The notes beneath the pieces are model-generated. The model searched no databases, was not told the DNA's origin, and saw only the letters and a program-made list of their open reading frames with translations. A program made the translations under genes and the position numbers. From positions 248,001-312,000 of the forward strand of contig NZ_FNZB01000002.1 in the NCBI RefSeq assembly GCF_900109205.1: 64,000 bases of DNA. The letters are read 5' to 3'. The stretch is from Sphingomonas sp. OV641 (GTDB taxonomy: Bacteria; Pseudomonadota; Alphaproteobacteria; Sphingomonadales; Sphingomonadaceae). Positions 29,601 through 38,188 of the stretch are shown here, piece after piece; positions within the stretch are counted from its first letter, which is position 1; each line of letters opens with the position of its first letter.

Positions 29601-30815
29601 ATGCAGCACGCGGACGTACTCATCCTTGGCGGCGGGCTGGTCGGCGCAACGCTGGCGATCGCGCTGGACCGCCATGGCCTCTCGACCATCGTCGTCGACC
29701 CGGCCGATCCCTCCGTTACCTTGTCGGCCGGGTTTGACGGGCGCGCCTCCGCCATCGCCAGCGCCAGCCACCGTATGCTCGAGGCGATCGGCGTTGCCGA
29801 CCGCCTGGCCGGGCAGGGCTGCGCGATCCGGCAGATCCGGGTCAGCGACGGGCTGGAGCCGGGCGCGCTCGATTTCATTCCGGACGCGGACGATAGCGCG
29901 CTCGGCACCATGTACGAAAATCGGGCGCTCCGCCGGGCGCTCGCCCAGTCGCTCGGCGAAAGCGGGGTCGATTTCCGCCCGCTGACGCGCACCACCGAAG
30001 TGGAGCGGTCGGCGACCGGTGTTCGCGCCACGCTGAGCGACGGCACGGAGGTCACCGCTTCGCTGCTCGTCGCCGCCGAGGGGCGCAACTCGCCGACCCG
30101 TGCCGCCGCCGGGATCACGACGGCGCACTGGCGCTATGATCATGCCGCGATCATCGGCGCGTTCCACCACGAACGCTCGCATGAGAATATCGCCTTTGAG
30201 ATCTTCTATCCGTCCGGCCCTTTCGCCCTGCTCCCGCTGGTGGACGACGAGGACGGGCATCGCTGCGCGATCGTCTGGTCGGTGAAGCAGGCGGATGGCC
30301 CCGGGATGCTGAAACTGTCCGACCGCGCCTTTCTGGCGGAGGCGGAGAAGCGCATGGGCGGTTTTCTCGGCACCTTGTACAAGGCGAGCCCGCGCGCGAG
30401 TTATCCGCTCGGCTTCCACCATGCCGCCGCGATCACGGCGGAGCGGCTCGCGCTGGTCGGCGATGCCGCGCATGGTATCCACCCGATCGCGGGCCAGGGG
30501 CTGAACCTTGGCTTCCGCGACGTGGCCACGCTGGTGGAGGTGCTGGTCGAGGGGCGCCGCCTGGGGCTTGACGCGGGCGACGCGCAATTGCTCGATCGCT
30601 ACCGCCGCTGGCGCAGCCTCGATACCTTGCTGGTCGCCGGCGCCACCGACACCTTGACCCGCCTGTTCGGCATCCCGGGCCGCACCGCCAGCGCCGTGCG
30701 CCGCTTCGGGATTTCGGCGGTGAACGCCATTCCCCCGCTGAAGGACCGCTTCATGGCCGAGGCACGCGGCGAAAGCGGCGCCCTGCCGCGCCTGCTGCAG
30801 GGCATGACCGTCTAG
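29601..30815 (+). CDS. UbiH/UbiF-family FAD monooxygenase (ubiquinone hydroxylation)
   Basis: 404-residue flavoprotein of the UbiH/COQ6 family that hydroxylates the ubiquinone ring precursor with NADPH and oxygen. The ADP-binding loop is DVLILGGGLVGATLAIAL at 5-22. The second FAD motif GDAAHGIHPIAGQGLNLGFRD is the family's most conserved block. The start is ATG 29601. No other ring hydroxylase is in the window, so which position it hydroxylates cannot be said. Its stop codon TAG (30813-30815) lies in a CTAG that opens the second copy of the palindromic element. Confidence 0.92.
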   Translation: MQHADVLILGGGLVGATLAIALDRHGLSTIVVDPADPSVTLSAGFDGRASAIASASHRMLEAIGVADRLAGQGCAIRQIRVSDGLEPGALDFIPDADDSALGTMYENRALRRALAQSLGESGVDFRPLTRTTEVERSATGVRATLSDGTEVTASLLVAAEGRNSPTRAAAGITTAHWRYDHAAIIGAFHHERSHENIAFEIFYPSGPFALLPLVDDEDGHRCAIVWSVKQADGPGMLKLSDRAFLAEAEKRMGGFLGTLYKASPRASYPLGFHHAAAITAERLALVGDAAHGIHPIAGQGLNLGFRDVATLVEVLVEGRRLGLDAGDAQLLDRYRRWRSLDTLLVAGATDTLTRLFGIPGRTASAVRRFGISAVNAIPPLKDRFMAEARGESGALPRLLQGMTV

Positions 30816-30957
30816 AAGCTTCCGCTCGAAATGGCTTTCACCCACTTGTGTCGTCTCCCCGGCGAAGGCCGGGGCCCAGTTGGGGGGCGAAGCTGGCGTG
30901 CGCAGCGGCAGTCACGATCCGTTTTCCACCTTCCCCAGCGTTCACCGGGGGGTCACG
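30812..30957. repeat. Palindromic CTAG-bounded element, copy B (partly decayed)
   Basis: Starts CTAGAAGC at 30812, sharing its TAG with the stop of the monooxygenase gene. The first inner arm GTCTCCCCGGCGAAGGCC and onward to CCCAGTTGGGG lies at 30852-30884 and matches copies A and C. The opposite arm is degenerate (CCAGCGTTCACCGGGGGG around 30936-30953), and the right boundary CTAG is not seen. It fills most of the gap to the next gene. Confidence 0.65.
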
Positions 30958-31002
30958 CAGATCTGGCTTCATCCCCCCGGCTCGGGCTCTGCGGCCGTCG
31001 CG

Positions 31003-31746
31003 TCAAACCCCCGGCAGCCGCTGTGCCACGCTGATCCAGCCGGGCGCATCCATCAGCCCGACGCCAAAGGCCGCGCCCGCGCTGGTCAGCGCCGCGCCGG
31101 TGATGCTCGCCCAGTGCAATCGGCCGAGCGACATACGGTCCCACCAGAACAGCAGGCCGAACGGCAGCAGCCCGATCACCTGGCTTGCCGTGAACATGGC
31201 CGGTGATGGCGGTCCCAGCGGGATCCGCCCCATTGCCGGCCCCATGAAGACCAGCGTCGCTGCCAGCATCAGCCGCTTGTGCGCCTGACCGTCACGCCGA
31301 CGGATAAAGCCCAGCGCGGCGAGCGGCGTATAGGACAGCAGCGCCCCCATCGGCAGCGCCATCCAGCCATAGGGGCTCACGCCGGGGGGCTGGGTCATCC
31401 GCTGCGGCAGATGGATCATCGTCAGGTACATGAATGGAATCATCAGCACCGCCACGATCAGCCCCGCGACGCCCAGCCGCATGTGCAGGTCCCGGCGCCC
31501 GGCCGAAACGAGCTGCGTCTGCGTCCAGAAGATCAGAAGCCACAATGTGCACAGCAGCCCATGCACCACCACCGCCCCGTCCAGCGGCGCCAGCGGTCGC
31601 GGCGAGGGCACCATGCCGCGCAGGAACCAGCTCGGCGCAAAGCCGGCGAAGACCAGCGCGACCATCAGCCACGCCATATAGCGATAGAAGCGCCGCTCCG
31701 CGGTATCGCGCGGGCGAGCGGCAGCGGCGGCGAAAGCGGTCGCCAT
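31003..31746 (-). CDS. Uncharacterised seven-span membrane protein
   Basis: 247 residues with about seven hydrophobic segments (roughly 25-45, 54-74, 91-111, 126-147, 157-175, 185-202, 212-232). Single histidines occur near the spans in VVVHGLLCTLWLL, DLHMRLGVAGL and QAHKRLM, a pattern shared by many unannotated proteobacterial membrane proteins that I cannot name. The ATG at 31746 has GGAG upstream. No partner gene is evident: both sides are repeat-rich intergenic DNA. Histidine pairs could bind haem or metal, but this is speculation. Confidence 0.7.
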   Translation of the reverse strand: MATAFAAAAARPRDTAERRFYRYMAWLMVALVFAGFAPSWFLRGMVPSPRPLAPLDGAVVVHGLLCTLWLLIFWTQTQLVSAGRRDLHMRLGVAGLIVAVLMIPFMYLTMIHLPQRMTQPPGVSPYGWMALPMGALLSYTPLAALGFIRRRDGQAHKRLMLAATLVFMGPAMGRIPLGPPSPAMFTASQVIGLLPFGLLFWWDRMSLGRLHWASITGAALTSAGAAFGVGLMDAPGWISVAQRLPGV

Positions 31747-31870
31747 GCGAAACTCCGTTGCATCGTGTTGATGCCGCCCGACTAGACGGGCACGCGCCGC
31801 GCCTCATCCGCGCCGCGACGCCGCTGCGACCGTGCGACGGGGCTGCGATAAAGGTGCCGCGACATCATCT

Positions 31871-31945
31871 GGCCGACATCGGCCAAAACAGGCCAAAAAC
31901 GGCCGAAACAGGCCGAAGACGGCCGAAACAGGCCGAATCAGGCCG
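31871..31945. repeat. Array of 10-base tandem repeats, consensus GGCCGAAACA
   Basis: Seven full units in exact 10-base register at 31871, 31881, 31891, 31901, 31911, 31921 and 31931, plus a half unit at 31941. Every unit begins GGCC; units vary in the last six bases (GACATC, AAAACA, AAAAAC, GAAACA, GAAGAC, GAAACA, GAATCA). The seventh unit supplies the TGA stop of the DUF72 gene on the minus strand. A period of one helical turn would put all GGCC cores on one face of the DNA. Confidence 0.9.
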
Positions 31946-32738
31946 TCAGCCGCTCGATCAAGGCCATCGCACCCTGCGGCGCTTTCGGTTTGAACCCGTT
32001 GATGAAGAAGACGAATGTCTCGCGCGGCGTCCGCTCCGGCACCTCGCTGCTGACATAGGGAAGGTCGTCTGGCAGTGCCCCGGATGCCCATTGCCGCGCC
32101 GCCGTTGCCCAGCGATCCAGCGCCTTCGGGGAGTAACCCGCCGCCTCCTCCTCCACCGCATTTTCCAGCCGAGCATAGACGAAGTCGCCGGTCACATCGG
32201 CAATGGCGGGATAGTCGGCCGAATCGCCGAACACGATGGCAACGCCCGCCGCCCGGCACATGGAAATGAACGCCGGCACCTGGAAGCTTTCGTGTCGCAC
32301 CTGCACCGCATGGCGCAGCGCAACGCCCTCGTGCGCCTTGGGCAGCAGCGCGAGAAATGCCGCGAAATCATCGGGTTCGAACTTCTTCGTGGCCATGAAC
32401 TGCCACAGGATCGGGCCCAGCTTCTCGCCAAGCTCGACGATCCCCTGCCCCACGAAGCGGGCGACGGATTCACCGGCTTCGGCCAGCACCTTGCGGTTGG
32501 TGCAGAAGCGCGAGGCCTTCAGCGTGAAGACGAAGCCGTCCGGCGCGGTCTGCGCCCATCCGGCAAAGGTCGCCGGCTTGAACCCGCTGTAATAGGTGCC
32601 GTTCACCTCGATCGCGGTGACATGGCGGCTGGCATATTCCAGCTCGCGCTTGATCGGCCATTTGGCGGGATAGAAGGTCCCGCGCCAAGGCTCGAAGGTC
32701 CAACCGCCGATGCCGACGCGAATCGGTGCCTGTGTCAT
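31938..32738 (-). CDS. DUF72 (YecE-type) TIM-barrel protein
   Basis: 266 residues, cytoplasmic. DUF72 hallmarks: IRVGIGGWTFEPWRGTFYP at the N-terminus, YASRHVTAIEVNGTYYSGF, GFVFTLKASRFCTN, LGPILWQFMAT and the C-terminal FVFFINGFKPKAPQGAMAL. Members adopt a TIM barrel related to AP endonuclease-type barrels, but no activity is established. I start at ATG 32738; a GTG two codons upstream is possible. Length is slightly above the usual 240-260. It stands alone with the 10-base repeat array at its 3' end. Confidence 0.9.
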   Translation of the reverse strand: MTQAPIRVGIGGWTFEPWRGTFYPAKWPIKRELEYASRHVTAIEVNGTYYSGFKPATFAGWAQTAPDGFVFTLKASRFCTNRKVLAEAGESVARFVGQGIVELGEKLGPILWQFMATKKFEPDDFAAFLALLPKAHEGVALRHAVQVRHESFQVPAFISMCRAAGVAIVFGDSADYPAIADVTGDFVYARLENAVEEEAAGYSPKALDRWATAARQWASGALPDDLPYVSSEVPERTPRETFVFFINGFKPKAPQGAMALIERLTA

Positions 32739-32874
32739 GACCACGGCTTAGCAGGGCGCCGCCCGGGTGGCGAAGGCGGCCATCACGCATGGGGGCGTTG
32801 GGCAGACCAGGCGCGGCTGCACCTGGCGTGAGGGAGCGTGACGGGCGTTCGGCCGCCGGTCACGCTCATGGTCA

Positions 32875-33750
32875 TCAGGCCCGCTCGAGATAGCGCGCGC
32901 GCAGCGCTTTCCTCATAGCGTCGTCAACGCCCAGCTCGTTGCGGTAATAGCCCTCGAGACCACCCGGACGACTGCGCAGCGCATCGAACGCCGCATCCAA
33001 ATAGCGCCGGTCGACCCCCATCATCGCCTTCAACGCGTCTGGTGACACGCGCTTCGCGAACTCGGCGGCTTGCGGATCCGCCTTCATCCGGTCGGGCTTA
33101 AAATATTGATTGGAGAGAAGATAATCCTCCATCACGGTCGCATAGGGCACGCCCAGCGCGGTGAGCAGCAGCGCCGCGGCGACGCCGGTGCGATCCTTGC
33201 CAGCCGAGCAGTTGAACGCCAGCGGCGCGTTCCCCGCGGCAAGCTGCGCGAACATGCGCTTGTACTGACCGGCGAAACGGAGCGGAATGTCGCGATAGCC
33301 TTCCGCCATCAGCGCGGCCGCCTGTTCGCCGGTGAGGCCCGGCTTCATCAGCGCCCGAAAATTGCTGTCCATTTCGTAGTCGTCCGCGAATACCGCCGGC
33401 TTGACGCCCGCTGGCCATTGCACCGGTGCCGCAGCCCGCTCCCGCGTATCGCGGAAGTCGCAGACGCTGCGGATGCCGCGCGCACGCAGCGTCTCATAAT
33501 CCTTCAACGTCAGGTTGTTCATCGCACCCGAGCGGTAGAGGAGGCCCCATTTCACCGTTCGGCCGTCAGACGCGCGATAGCCGCCAAGGTCGCGGAAGTT
33601 CTGCCCGCCCTCCAGCGGAAGAACGCGTTGCTGCGCGACCGGGGCCGCTTGCGCTGCGCGCGGCTGCGCCACCTGGGCGTGGGTCAGGGAAAGGGGCAGC
33701 GCTGCGGCGATCAGCGCCAGCGGCAGACGCCGGGTAGCAAGGTTGAACAT
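32875..33750 (-). CDS. Exported tyrosine-type phosphatase (Y_phosphatase3 family)
   Basis: 291 residues from ATG 33750 (AGGA site upstream; GTG at 33753 is an alternative). A signal peptide covers about residues 1-25 (RRLPLALIAAALPLSLTHA), so it acts in the periplasm or outside. The P-loop FNCSAGKDRTGVAAALL holds the nucleophile C181 and R187. The general acid region and the N-terminal GGQNFRDLGGYRASDG block are typical of the IphP/MptpB group, which dephosphorylates tyrosine, serine, phosphoinositides or small phosphates. It follows the TonB-dependent receptor gene by 24 bases, so it is probably cotranscribed and may process what the receptor imports. Confidence 0.9.
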   Translation of the reverse strand: MFNLATRRLPLALIAAALPLSLTHAQVAQPRAAQAAPVAQQRVLPLEGGQNFRDLGGYRASDGRTVKWGLLYRSGAMNNLTLKDYETLRARGIRSVCDFRDTRERAAAPVQWPAGVKPAVFADDYEMDSNFRALMKPGLTGEQAAALMAEGYRDIPLRFAGQYKRMFAQLAAGNAPLAFNCSAGKDRTGVAAALLLTALGVPYATVMEDYLLSNQYFKPDRMKADPQAAEFAKRVSPDALKAMMGVDRRYLDAAFDALRSRPGGLEGYYRNELGVDDAMRKALRARYLERA

Positions 33751-33774
33751 CACGGTTCCTTTCTCGGGAAGGGG

Positions 33775-36426
33775 TCAGAAGTTGAAGCGAATGCCGAACA
33801 GGAAGCGGCGGCCGATCTGCTCCACTTCGGTGGGTCGGCTCTCATCGCCTTGATACGCCCAGTAAATGGCGTTGGTGAGGTTGTTCAGGTCGGCATAGAC
33901 GCCAATGTTGTCGGTGATCGCATAACGGATCGCGACGTCGAGATTGTCATAGCCGGCGCGATATTCGTCCCCGCTGCCCGCGCCGATGCCAAGCCCGCCA
34001 AGCGTATCTAGCCAGCGCGTGCGATGCTGATAGCTGACGCGTGCCGACAGGCCATATTTCTCGAAATAGAGTGACGCATTGGCGATCCGGTTTGACGTGC
34101 CGGGAAAGCGGATGTCCTGGCGTTCCGCAGTGTCGAACTGGCCGTCCAGCAGCGTGAGATTGCCCTGAAAGCCGAAGCCGTCGAATGGCGCGGGCAAGAA
34201 GGTGAACTGCTGCTGGTAGTTGAGCTCCACGCCGTAGAGACGCCCACTCTCGCCGTTGAACGTCGAGGTCAGGAGATAGGCTGAGCGATCCACCCCGCCG
34301 CTATCGAACGCATCGTTCCCGACCACCTGGGTGTTGGCGTACAGCACGTTGTCTACCCAGCGATGAAAGCCGGCAACCGACAGGATCCCGCTGCCGGGCA
34401 GGTAATATTCCAGGCTGGCGTCCACGCCCCAGGTATATTCCGGCCGCAGGTTCGGGTTGCCGCCGCCAATGCTGCCTGGCGAGGCGGTATCATCGATCGA
34501 GGAACCGACGCGGATCTCGCCAAAGGAGGGCCGCGCGATGCCACGCTGGCCGGCGATACGGAACACGAAGTCGCGCGATAGATCAAAGCGCGCGTTCAGG
34601 CTCGGGAAGACGTCGGTATAGCTCTGCCCGGCCGAAAGCGGCGCAGCGACATTCCCGCGCAACAGCGCCGTGCCGCGATTGTCGAGGTCGAGGTGTTCGA
34701 CGCGCACGCCAGCGATCACCTGCCCTGCGTCGAACCGCAGCTTGGCCATGGCATAGCCGGCCGCGAGGCGCTCGTTCAGCGCATAACGGTTGCTGACAGG
34801 CACGTCGTTCGCCGGATTATAGATGCCGAGCGCCTGCAGCCGGTTGAGGATCGCGCTGACATCACGTCCCAGCGCCGGATTGTCTATATTTTTGAAGGAA
34901 ATGCCCAGCGGGAAGTTGGTGTCCCAGCGATCGTCCGTCACATAATCATTGACGTTGAATGCCAGTCCCGAGCCTGCGGGAAATGCCGCAAGGTTCACGA
35001 CGGAACTGGTTGCGAAGGTGAAGCCATCGATCGTGCGATCGGCGTAAAGGCCACCACCCGAGAGCGTCAGTTGATCGAACTCCTTCGACAGGTCGAGCTT
35101 CGCGGTATAGCTGTCCGTAAAGGAGTCCTGCCGGCCCGGGATCACGTACGTGCCCGTCAAGGTGCGCTGGTCAAAGCCGTCAAGCGCCGGGCCGCGTGCG
35201 AAGCTGCCAGGCGTCGCGCCCGCCACCGTGCTGTACAGCTGGACGATCGGGAAGCGCGGATCGCTGAAGTTATAGGTCAGCGAGGGCGAGGCGCTCCCTG
35301 GCGTGCTCGCCTGGATCAGTGGCAGATCGGTCGTGTTTTCCGTGCGCGTATAGTTCAGCGTGACCGCGGCACGGAGGCCATTCCCATCCTCCAGCTCGCC
35401 GCCGATCGTGTTGATGTAGTTGCGCGTGCGATATTTGCCGTCGTTGAAGGTGCCACGCACCGGCACGCGCAGCAGGTCGCCACTCTGCACGCCGCGGGTC
35501 CCACCAACGGCGCGATCCAGCCGGAACTCATATTGGTTGCGCTGCTCGTCGTCGTTGAAGCTGGTGTAGATCGCCTTCGCCCACAGCCGCTGGCCATCGG
35601 CGGGGGCAAATTCCACCCCGGCGAACAGGCCGTTATTCTCGCGCATCAGGCGATAGCTGCGGATGTCGAACTCGGTCGGGCCGCTGGCGTCGTACAGGCC
35701 GACCTCGCGATTGTCGGTTACCTGCTTGCGGCGGTAGTGCGACCCGCCAATCACCACGCCGACCACGTCATTGGACCAGCTGGCGCGCAGCGAGCCCTGG
35801 CGCTGCTCGCCCCCGCCCAGCTCCATGAAGCCGTATCCAAGGTCGCCCTGAACGTTGAGCCCCTTCTCCGACATGGGCGAATAGGTGCGCAGGTCGATGC
35901 TTGCGACGATCGCTTCGGCCTGAATGTCCGACGTGAGCGACTTGTTGATGGCAAGGCCGCTCAGCAGCACCGCCGGAATGGCATCGAAGCGATAGGCGCG
36001 CGTTGTGCCGCCTTCATCCACCCCCACCACAGGCACGCCATCAATGCTGACGGAGGTCCAGCGGTTCGGCGCGCCGCGCACCTGAATATAGCGTTCCTGC
36101 CCCTGATCGCGCTGAACCGCGACCGCGGGCAGGCGGGCCAGCGCAGCGGCGCTGTTCTGGTCAGGGAAACGCCCCACCGCGTCCGCCGCGGCGACATCGA
36201 TCAGATTGTCTGCATTTCGCTTCTGCTCGATCGAAGAGCGCTGCGCCTGGAGGATCGACCCCATCACAACGATGTCGCCGTCGGCAGCATTGTCGCCTGG
36301 TGCGTCGACGGGGGCGACCGGCACCGCCGCCGCGTTGCTGGCGAGCGCCTGTCCGAAAGCCGGCGTCGCCGTCAGCAGTGCAAGCATGGACACCGCGGTT
36401 AGCTGATGGCCCTTTCCGATAGTCAT
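33775..36426 (-). CDS. TonB-dependent outer-membrane receptor (Xanthomonas/Caulobacter type)
   Basis: 883 residues from ATG 36426 with GGAAGGGG upstream; the signal peptide ends near AFGQA. The plug domain shows NADNLIDVAAADAVGRFPDQ, RLPAVAVQRDQGQERYIQVR and SVSIDGVPV. The rest is a beta-barrel ending in the aromatic RFLFGIRFNF. This layout is that of the TIGR01782 group, often used for carbohydrates or other plant-derived compounds rather than iron. No TonB-box-to-SusC-like partner or FecR/sigma pair is nearby. The downstream gene is an exported phosphatase, and the divergent gene is a double TetR regulator, which suggests substrate-controlled expression of a phosphorylated nutrient uptake system. 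Confidence 0.93.
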   Translation of the reverse strand: MTIGKGHQLTAVSMLALLTATPAFGQALASNAAAVPVAPVDAPGDNAADGDIVVMGSILQAQRSSIEQKRNADNLIDVAAADAVGRFPDQNSAAALARLPAVAVQRDQGQERYIQVRGAPNRWTSVSIDGVPVVGVDEGGTTRAYRFDAIPAVLLSGLAINKSLTSDIQAEAIVASIDLRTYSPMSEKGLNVQGDLGYGFMELGGGEQRQGSLRASWSNDVVGVVIGGSHYRRKQVTDNREVGLYDASGPTEFDIRSYRLMRENNGLFAGVEFAPADGQRLWAKAIYTSFNDDEQRNQYEFRLDRAVGGTRGVQSGDLLRVPVRGTFNDGKYRTRNYINTIGGELEDGNGLRAAVTLNYTRTENTTDLPLIQASTPGSASPSLTYNFSDPRFPIVQLYSTVAGATPGSFARGPALDGFDQRTLTGTYVIPGRQDSFTDSYTAKLDLSKEFDQLTLSGGGLYADRTIDGFTFATSSVVNLAAFPAGSGLAFNVNDYVTDDRWDTNFPLGISFKNIDNPALGRDVSAILNRLQALGIYNPANDVPVSNRYALNERLAAGYAMAKLRFDAGQVIAGVRVEHLDLDNRGTALLRGNVAAPLSAGQSYTDVFPSLNARFDLSRDFVFRIAGQRGIARPSFGEIRVGSSIDDTASPGSIGGGNPNLRPEYTWGVDASLEYYLPGSGILSVAGFHRWVDNVLYANTQVVGNDAFDSGGVDRSAYLLTSTFNGESGRLYGVELNYQQQFTFLPAPFDGFGFQGNLTLLDGQFDTAERQDIRFPGTSNRIANASLYFEKYGLSARVSYQHRTRWLDTLGGLGIGAGSGDEYRAGYDNLDVAIRYAITDNIGVYADLNNLTNAIYWAYQGDESRPTEVEQIGRRFLFGIRFNF

Positions 36427-36617
36427 TAACGCCCCTTCCCTTGTCCCTCGGGGCGCCATTAGAACGGTTGTATGACTCGCAAGGGTCTGGCTGGTTACGT
36501 GGTCGTGACAGGTCGTATTCTACCAGACTGCTATTACTCGCCTAATCCAGAACACACCTTGTAGAACAGATGTATCAGGGCTTGTGTGCGGGTGACCGAA
36601 CGATTTCAGAAAGCTAG
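36427..36617. promoter_or_regulatory. Divergent promoter region between receptor and double-TetR genes
   Basis: 191 bases of locally AT-richer DNA between the two opposite starts; it must hold both promoters. The halves TTCTAC (about 36518-36523) and GTAGAA (about 36559-36564) form a widely spaced inverted repeat, a possible binding site for the two DNA-binding heads of the regulator. No classical -35/-10 pair stands out. Confidence 0.4.
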
Positions 36618-37811
36618 ATGGAGCGGATGAAACAGCAATCAGCCGAGCCCGGCGACGTCGGCGTCACAACCGTTAATCGGCTGGAAGCAAGCGTCATTGC
36701 CTTATGGGAATGCGAGGGGGCGGCGGGTGTGTCCGCGCGCGCGGCGGCGTTGCACGCGGACATTCCAACCTCATCGATTTATCATCACTTCGGCGGCATG
36801 GATCAGCTGGTCCGGCGCGCCTCGCACGCCGCGTGCATACAGGCGCGCGAATGGGCAATGCGCCAGCTCGCGGCGCTGGATACACTCCCCGGAGATCCGT
36901 CTTTCTTCGCGCCGCTGCTCGCAACGCTGATCGATGACTGGTGTGAACAGCAGCGGTCGCTAGCCTTCGCCTGGCGCGAGGCGCAGGCACAGGCGATGCG
37001 CAACCCGACTGAACGAGGGCCGGCCGAGGAATGGGCCGCCCTTTGGGGGGATTTCTGGACGCCATTGTGCGCCCATTTCGGCTTTGGCGAGCTGATCGGC
37101 GCGGTGATGGCTCTGTTTGACGGTGAATCCAGCCTGCATCTGCTGCGTTGGCGGCGTCCACTTGATCGCGCAGTGCTCGAGGAAACCTGCCGGACCTGGA
37201 CGGAATGGTCGCTCGGTCGTTCCGGCGCTGCCGCGCCCTTGCGGACCATGGCACGGACCGCCGCGGTTGCCGGCCAGCCGCCTGAGCCGGCATGGGACCA
37301 AATGACCCAGCATATCGCGACAGCGGCAGCGGCAACGGTGGCTCAGTTCGGGCTTCCCGGCCTCACTCACCGGGCCGTGGCGAAAGCGGCGGAGGTGACG
37401 CTGGGCATGGTATCCAGTCGCTTCCGGAGCAGTGCGGAACTCTTGCGCGCCGCATTCGAGAGCACGTACCGACGCACCGTGACGCCGCTCGAAGGGGAAC
37501 GGCCGGCCATGTCGCTGTCCGGCACCATGGCGCTGCCCGACGAGGTCGCGCTGAAAGCGTCATTCGAATTGATGCTCGTTGTCGCGCGCGATCCGACCTT
37601 TGCTCCCTTCGCCGCGCAGTTGCGCTACCTTCGCGGGCGAACATCCGGTCGATACCTGAAGGCCTGGGTGCATCCCGACCGCTCGCTGTCCGTGGCCGAT
37701 ACCGCGCTATTCTCCAGCATCATGGCCGGCCGCAGCCGCGCCACACTGTGCGGGCAGCAGATCGACGAATCGGTGTTCGAGCGCATGCTCGCCCCGCTCA
37801 GCACGCCATAG
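36618..37811 (+). CDS. Tandem TetR regulator (two TetR repressor units in one chain)
   Basis: 397 residues, about twice a normal TetR. Unit 1 has a helix-turn-helix near 22-68 (SARAAALHADIPTSSIYHHF) followed by a ligand domain to about 210. Unit 2 has another near 228-283 (THRAVAKAAEVTLGMVSSRF), then a second ligand domain. The turn and recognition helices are intact in both, though the second has SSRF in place of the usual YYHF. TetR proteins work as dimers, so this could be a covalent dimer reading an asymmetric operator or sensing two ligands. It is divergent from the TonB receptor gene, which it probably represses. Confidence 0.85.
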   Translation: MERMKQQSAEPGDVGVTTVNRLEASVIALWECEGAAGVSARAAALHADIPTSSIYHHFGGMDQLVRRASHAACIQAREWAMRQLAALDTLPGDPSFFAPLLATLIDDWCEQQRSLAFAWREAQAQAMRNPTERGPAEEWAALWGDFWTPLCAHFGFGELIGAVMALFDGESSLHLLRWRRPLDRAVLEETCRTWTEWSLGRSGAAAPLRTMARTAAVAGQPPEPAWDQMTQHIATAAAATVAQFGLPGLTHRAVAKAAEVTLGMVSSRFRSSAELLRAAFESTYRRTVTPLEGERPAMSLSGTMALPDEVALKASFELMLVVARDPTFAPFAAQLRYLRGRTSGRYLKAWVHPDRSLSVADTALFSSIMAGRSRATLCGQQIDESVFERMLAPLSTP

Positions 37812-37974
37812 GGACGCGGCGCCAGCAGATCACATGCAGGCCCGGCCAAGGTCGAAGAAGGATGCGGGTAACAGGTCGGCCGCTTTTGCAGCGCGCCGCC
37901 ACGAAGCTTGCAAGACACATCGCACCGATCCGCCGAGGCGGCAGTTCCTAATATGCTGCTATCGCTGAAGAAAC

Positions 37975-38049
37975 TGGAGCGGGCGAAGGGATTCGAACCC
38001 TCGACCCCAACCTTGGCAAGGTTGTGCTCTACCCCTGAGCTACGCCCGC
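37975..38049 (-). tRNA. tRNA-Gly (anticodon GCC)
   Basis: 75 bases including encoded CCA, read on the minus strand. Acceptor GCGGGCG pairs with CGCCCGC. The D arm is GCTCAGGGGTAGAGC, and the anticodon stem AACCT... holds the loop TTGCCAA, giving anticodon GCC. The T arm is GAGGGTTCGAATCCC. No integrase or repeat of its 3' end is seen nearby. Confidence 0.97.
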
Positions 38050-38188
38050 TCTGGCGTCAGTCCCGGAAGCCTCCGGGCTGGGTGAGGCGCGGCCACTAGC
38101 AGCGCGATTCAACCCCTGCAACCCCCAAATGCACATTCTTCCAGAAAGATTGACCGGAGAGGCCCTCCCCGCCTACCTGCGCTGCGGC

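Noticed and set aside
31871..31945. CRISPR array
   Set aside because: Units are 10 bases with no spacers and no cas genes nearby.
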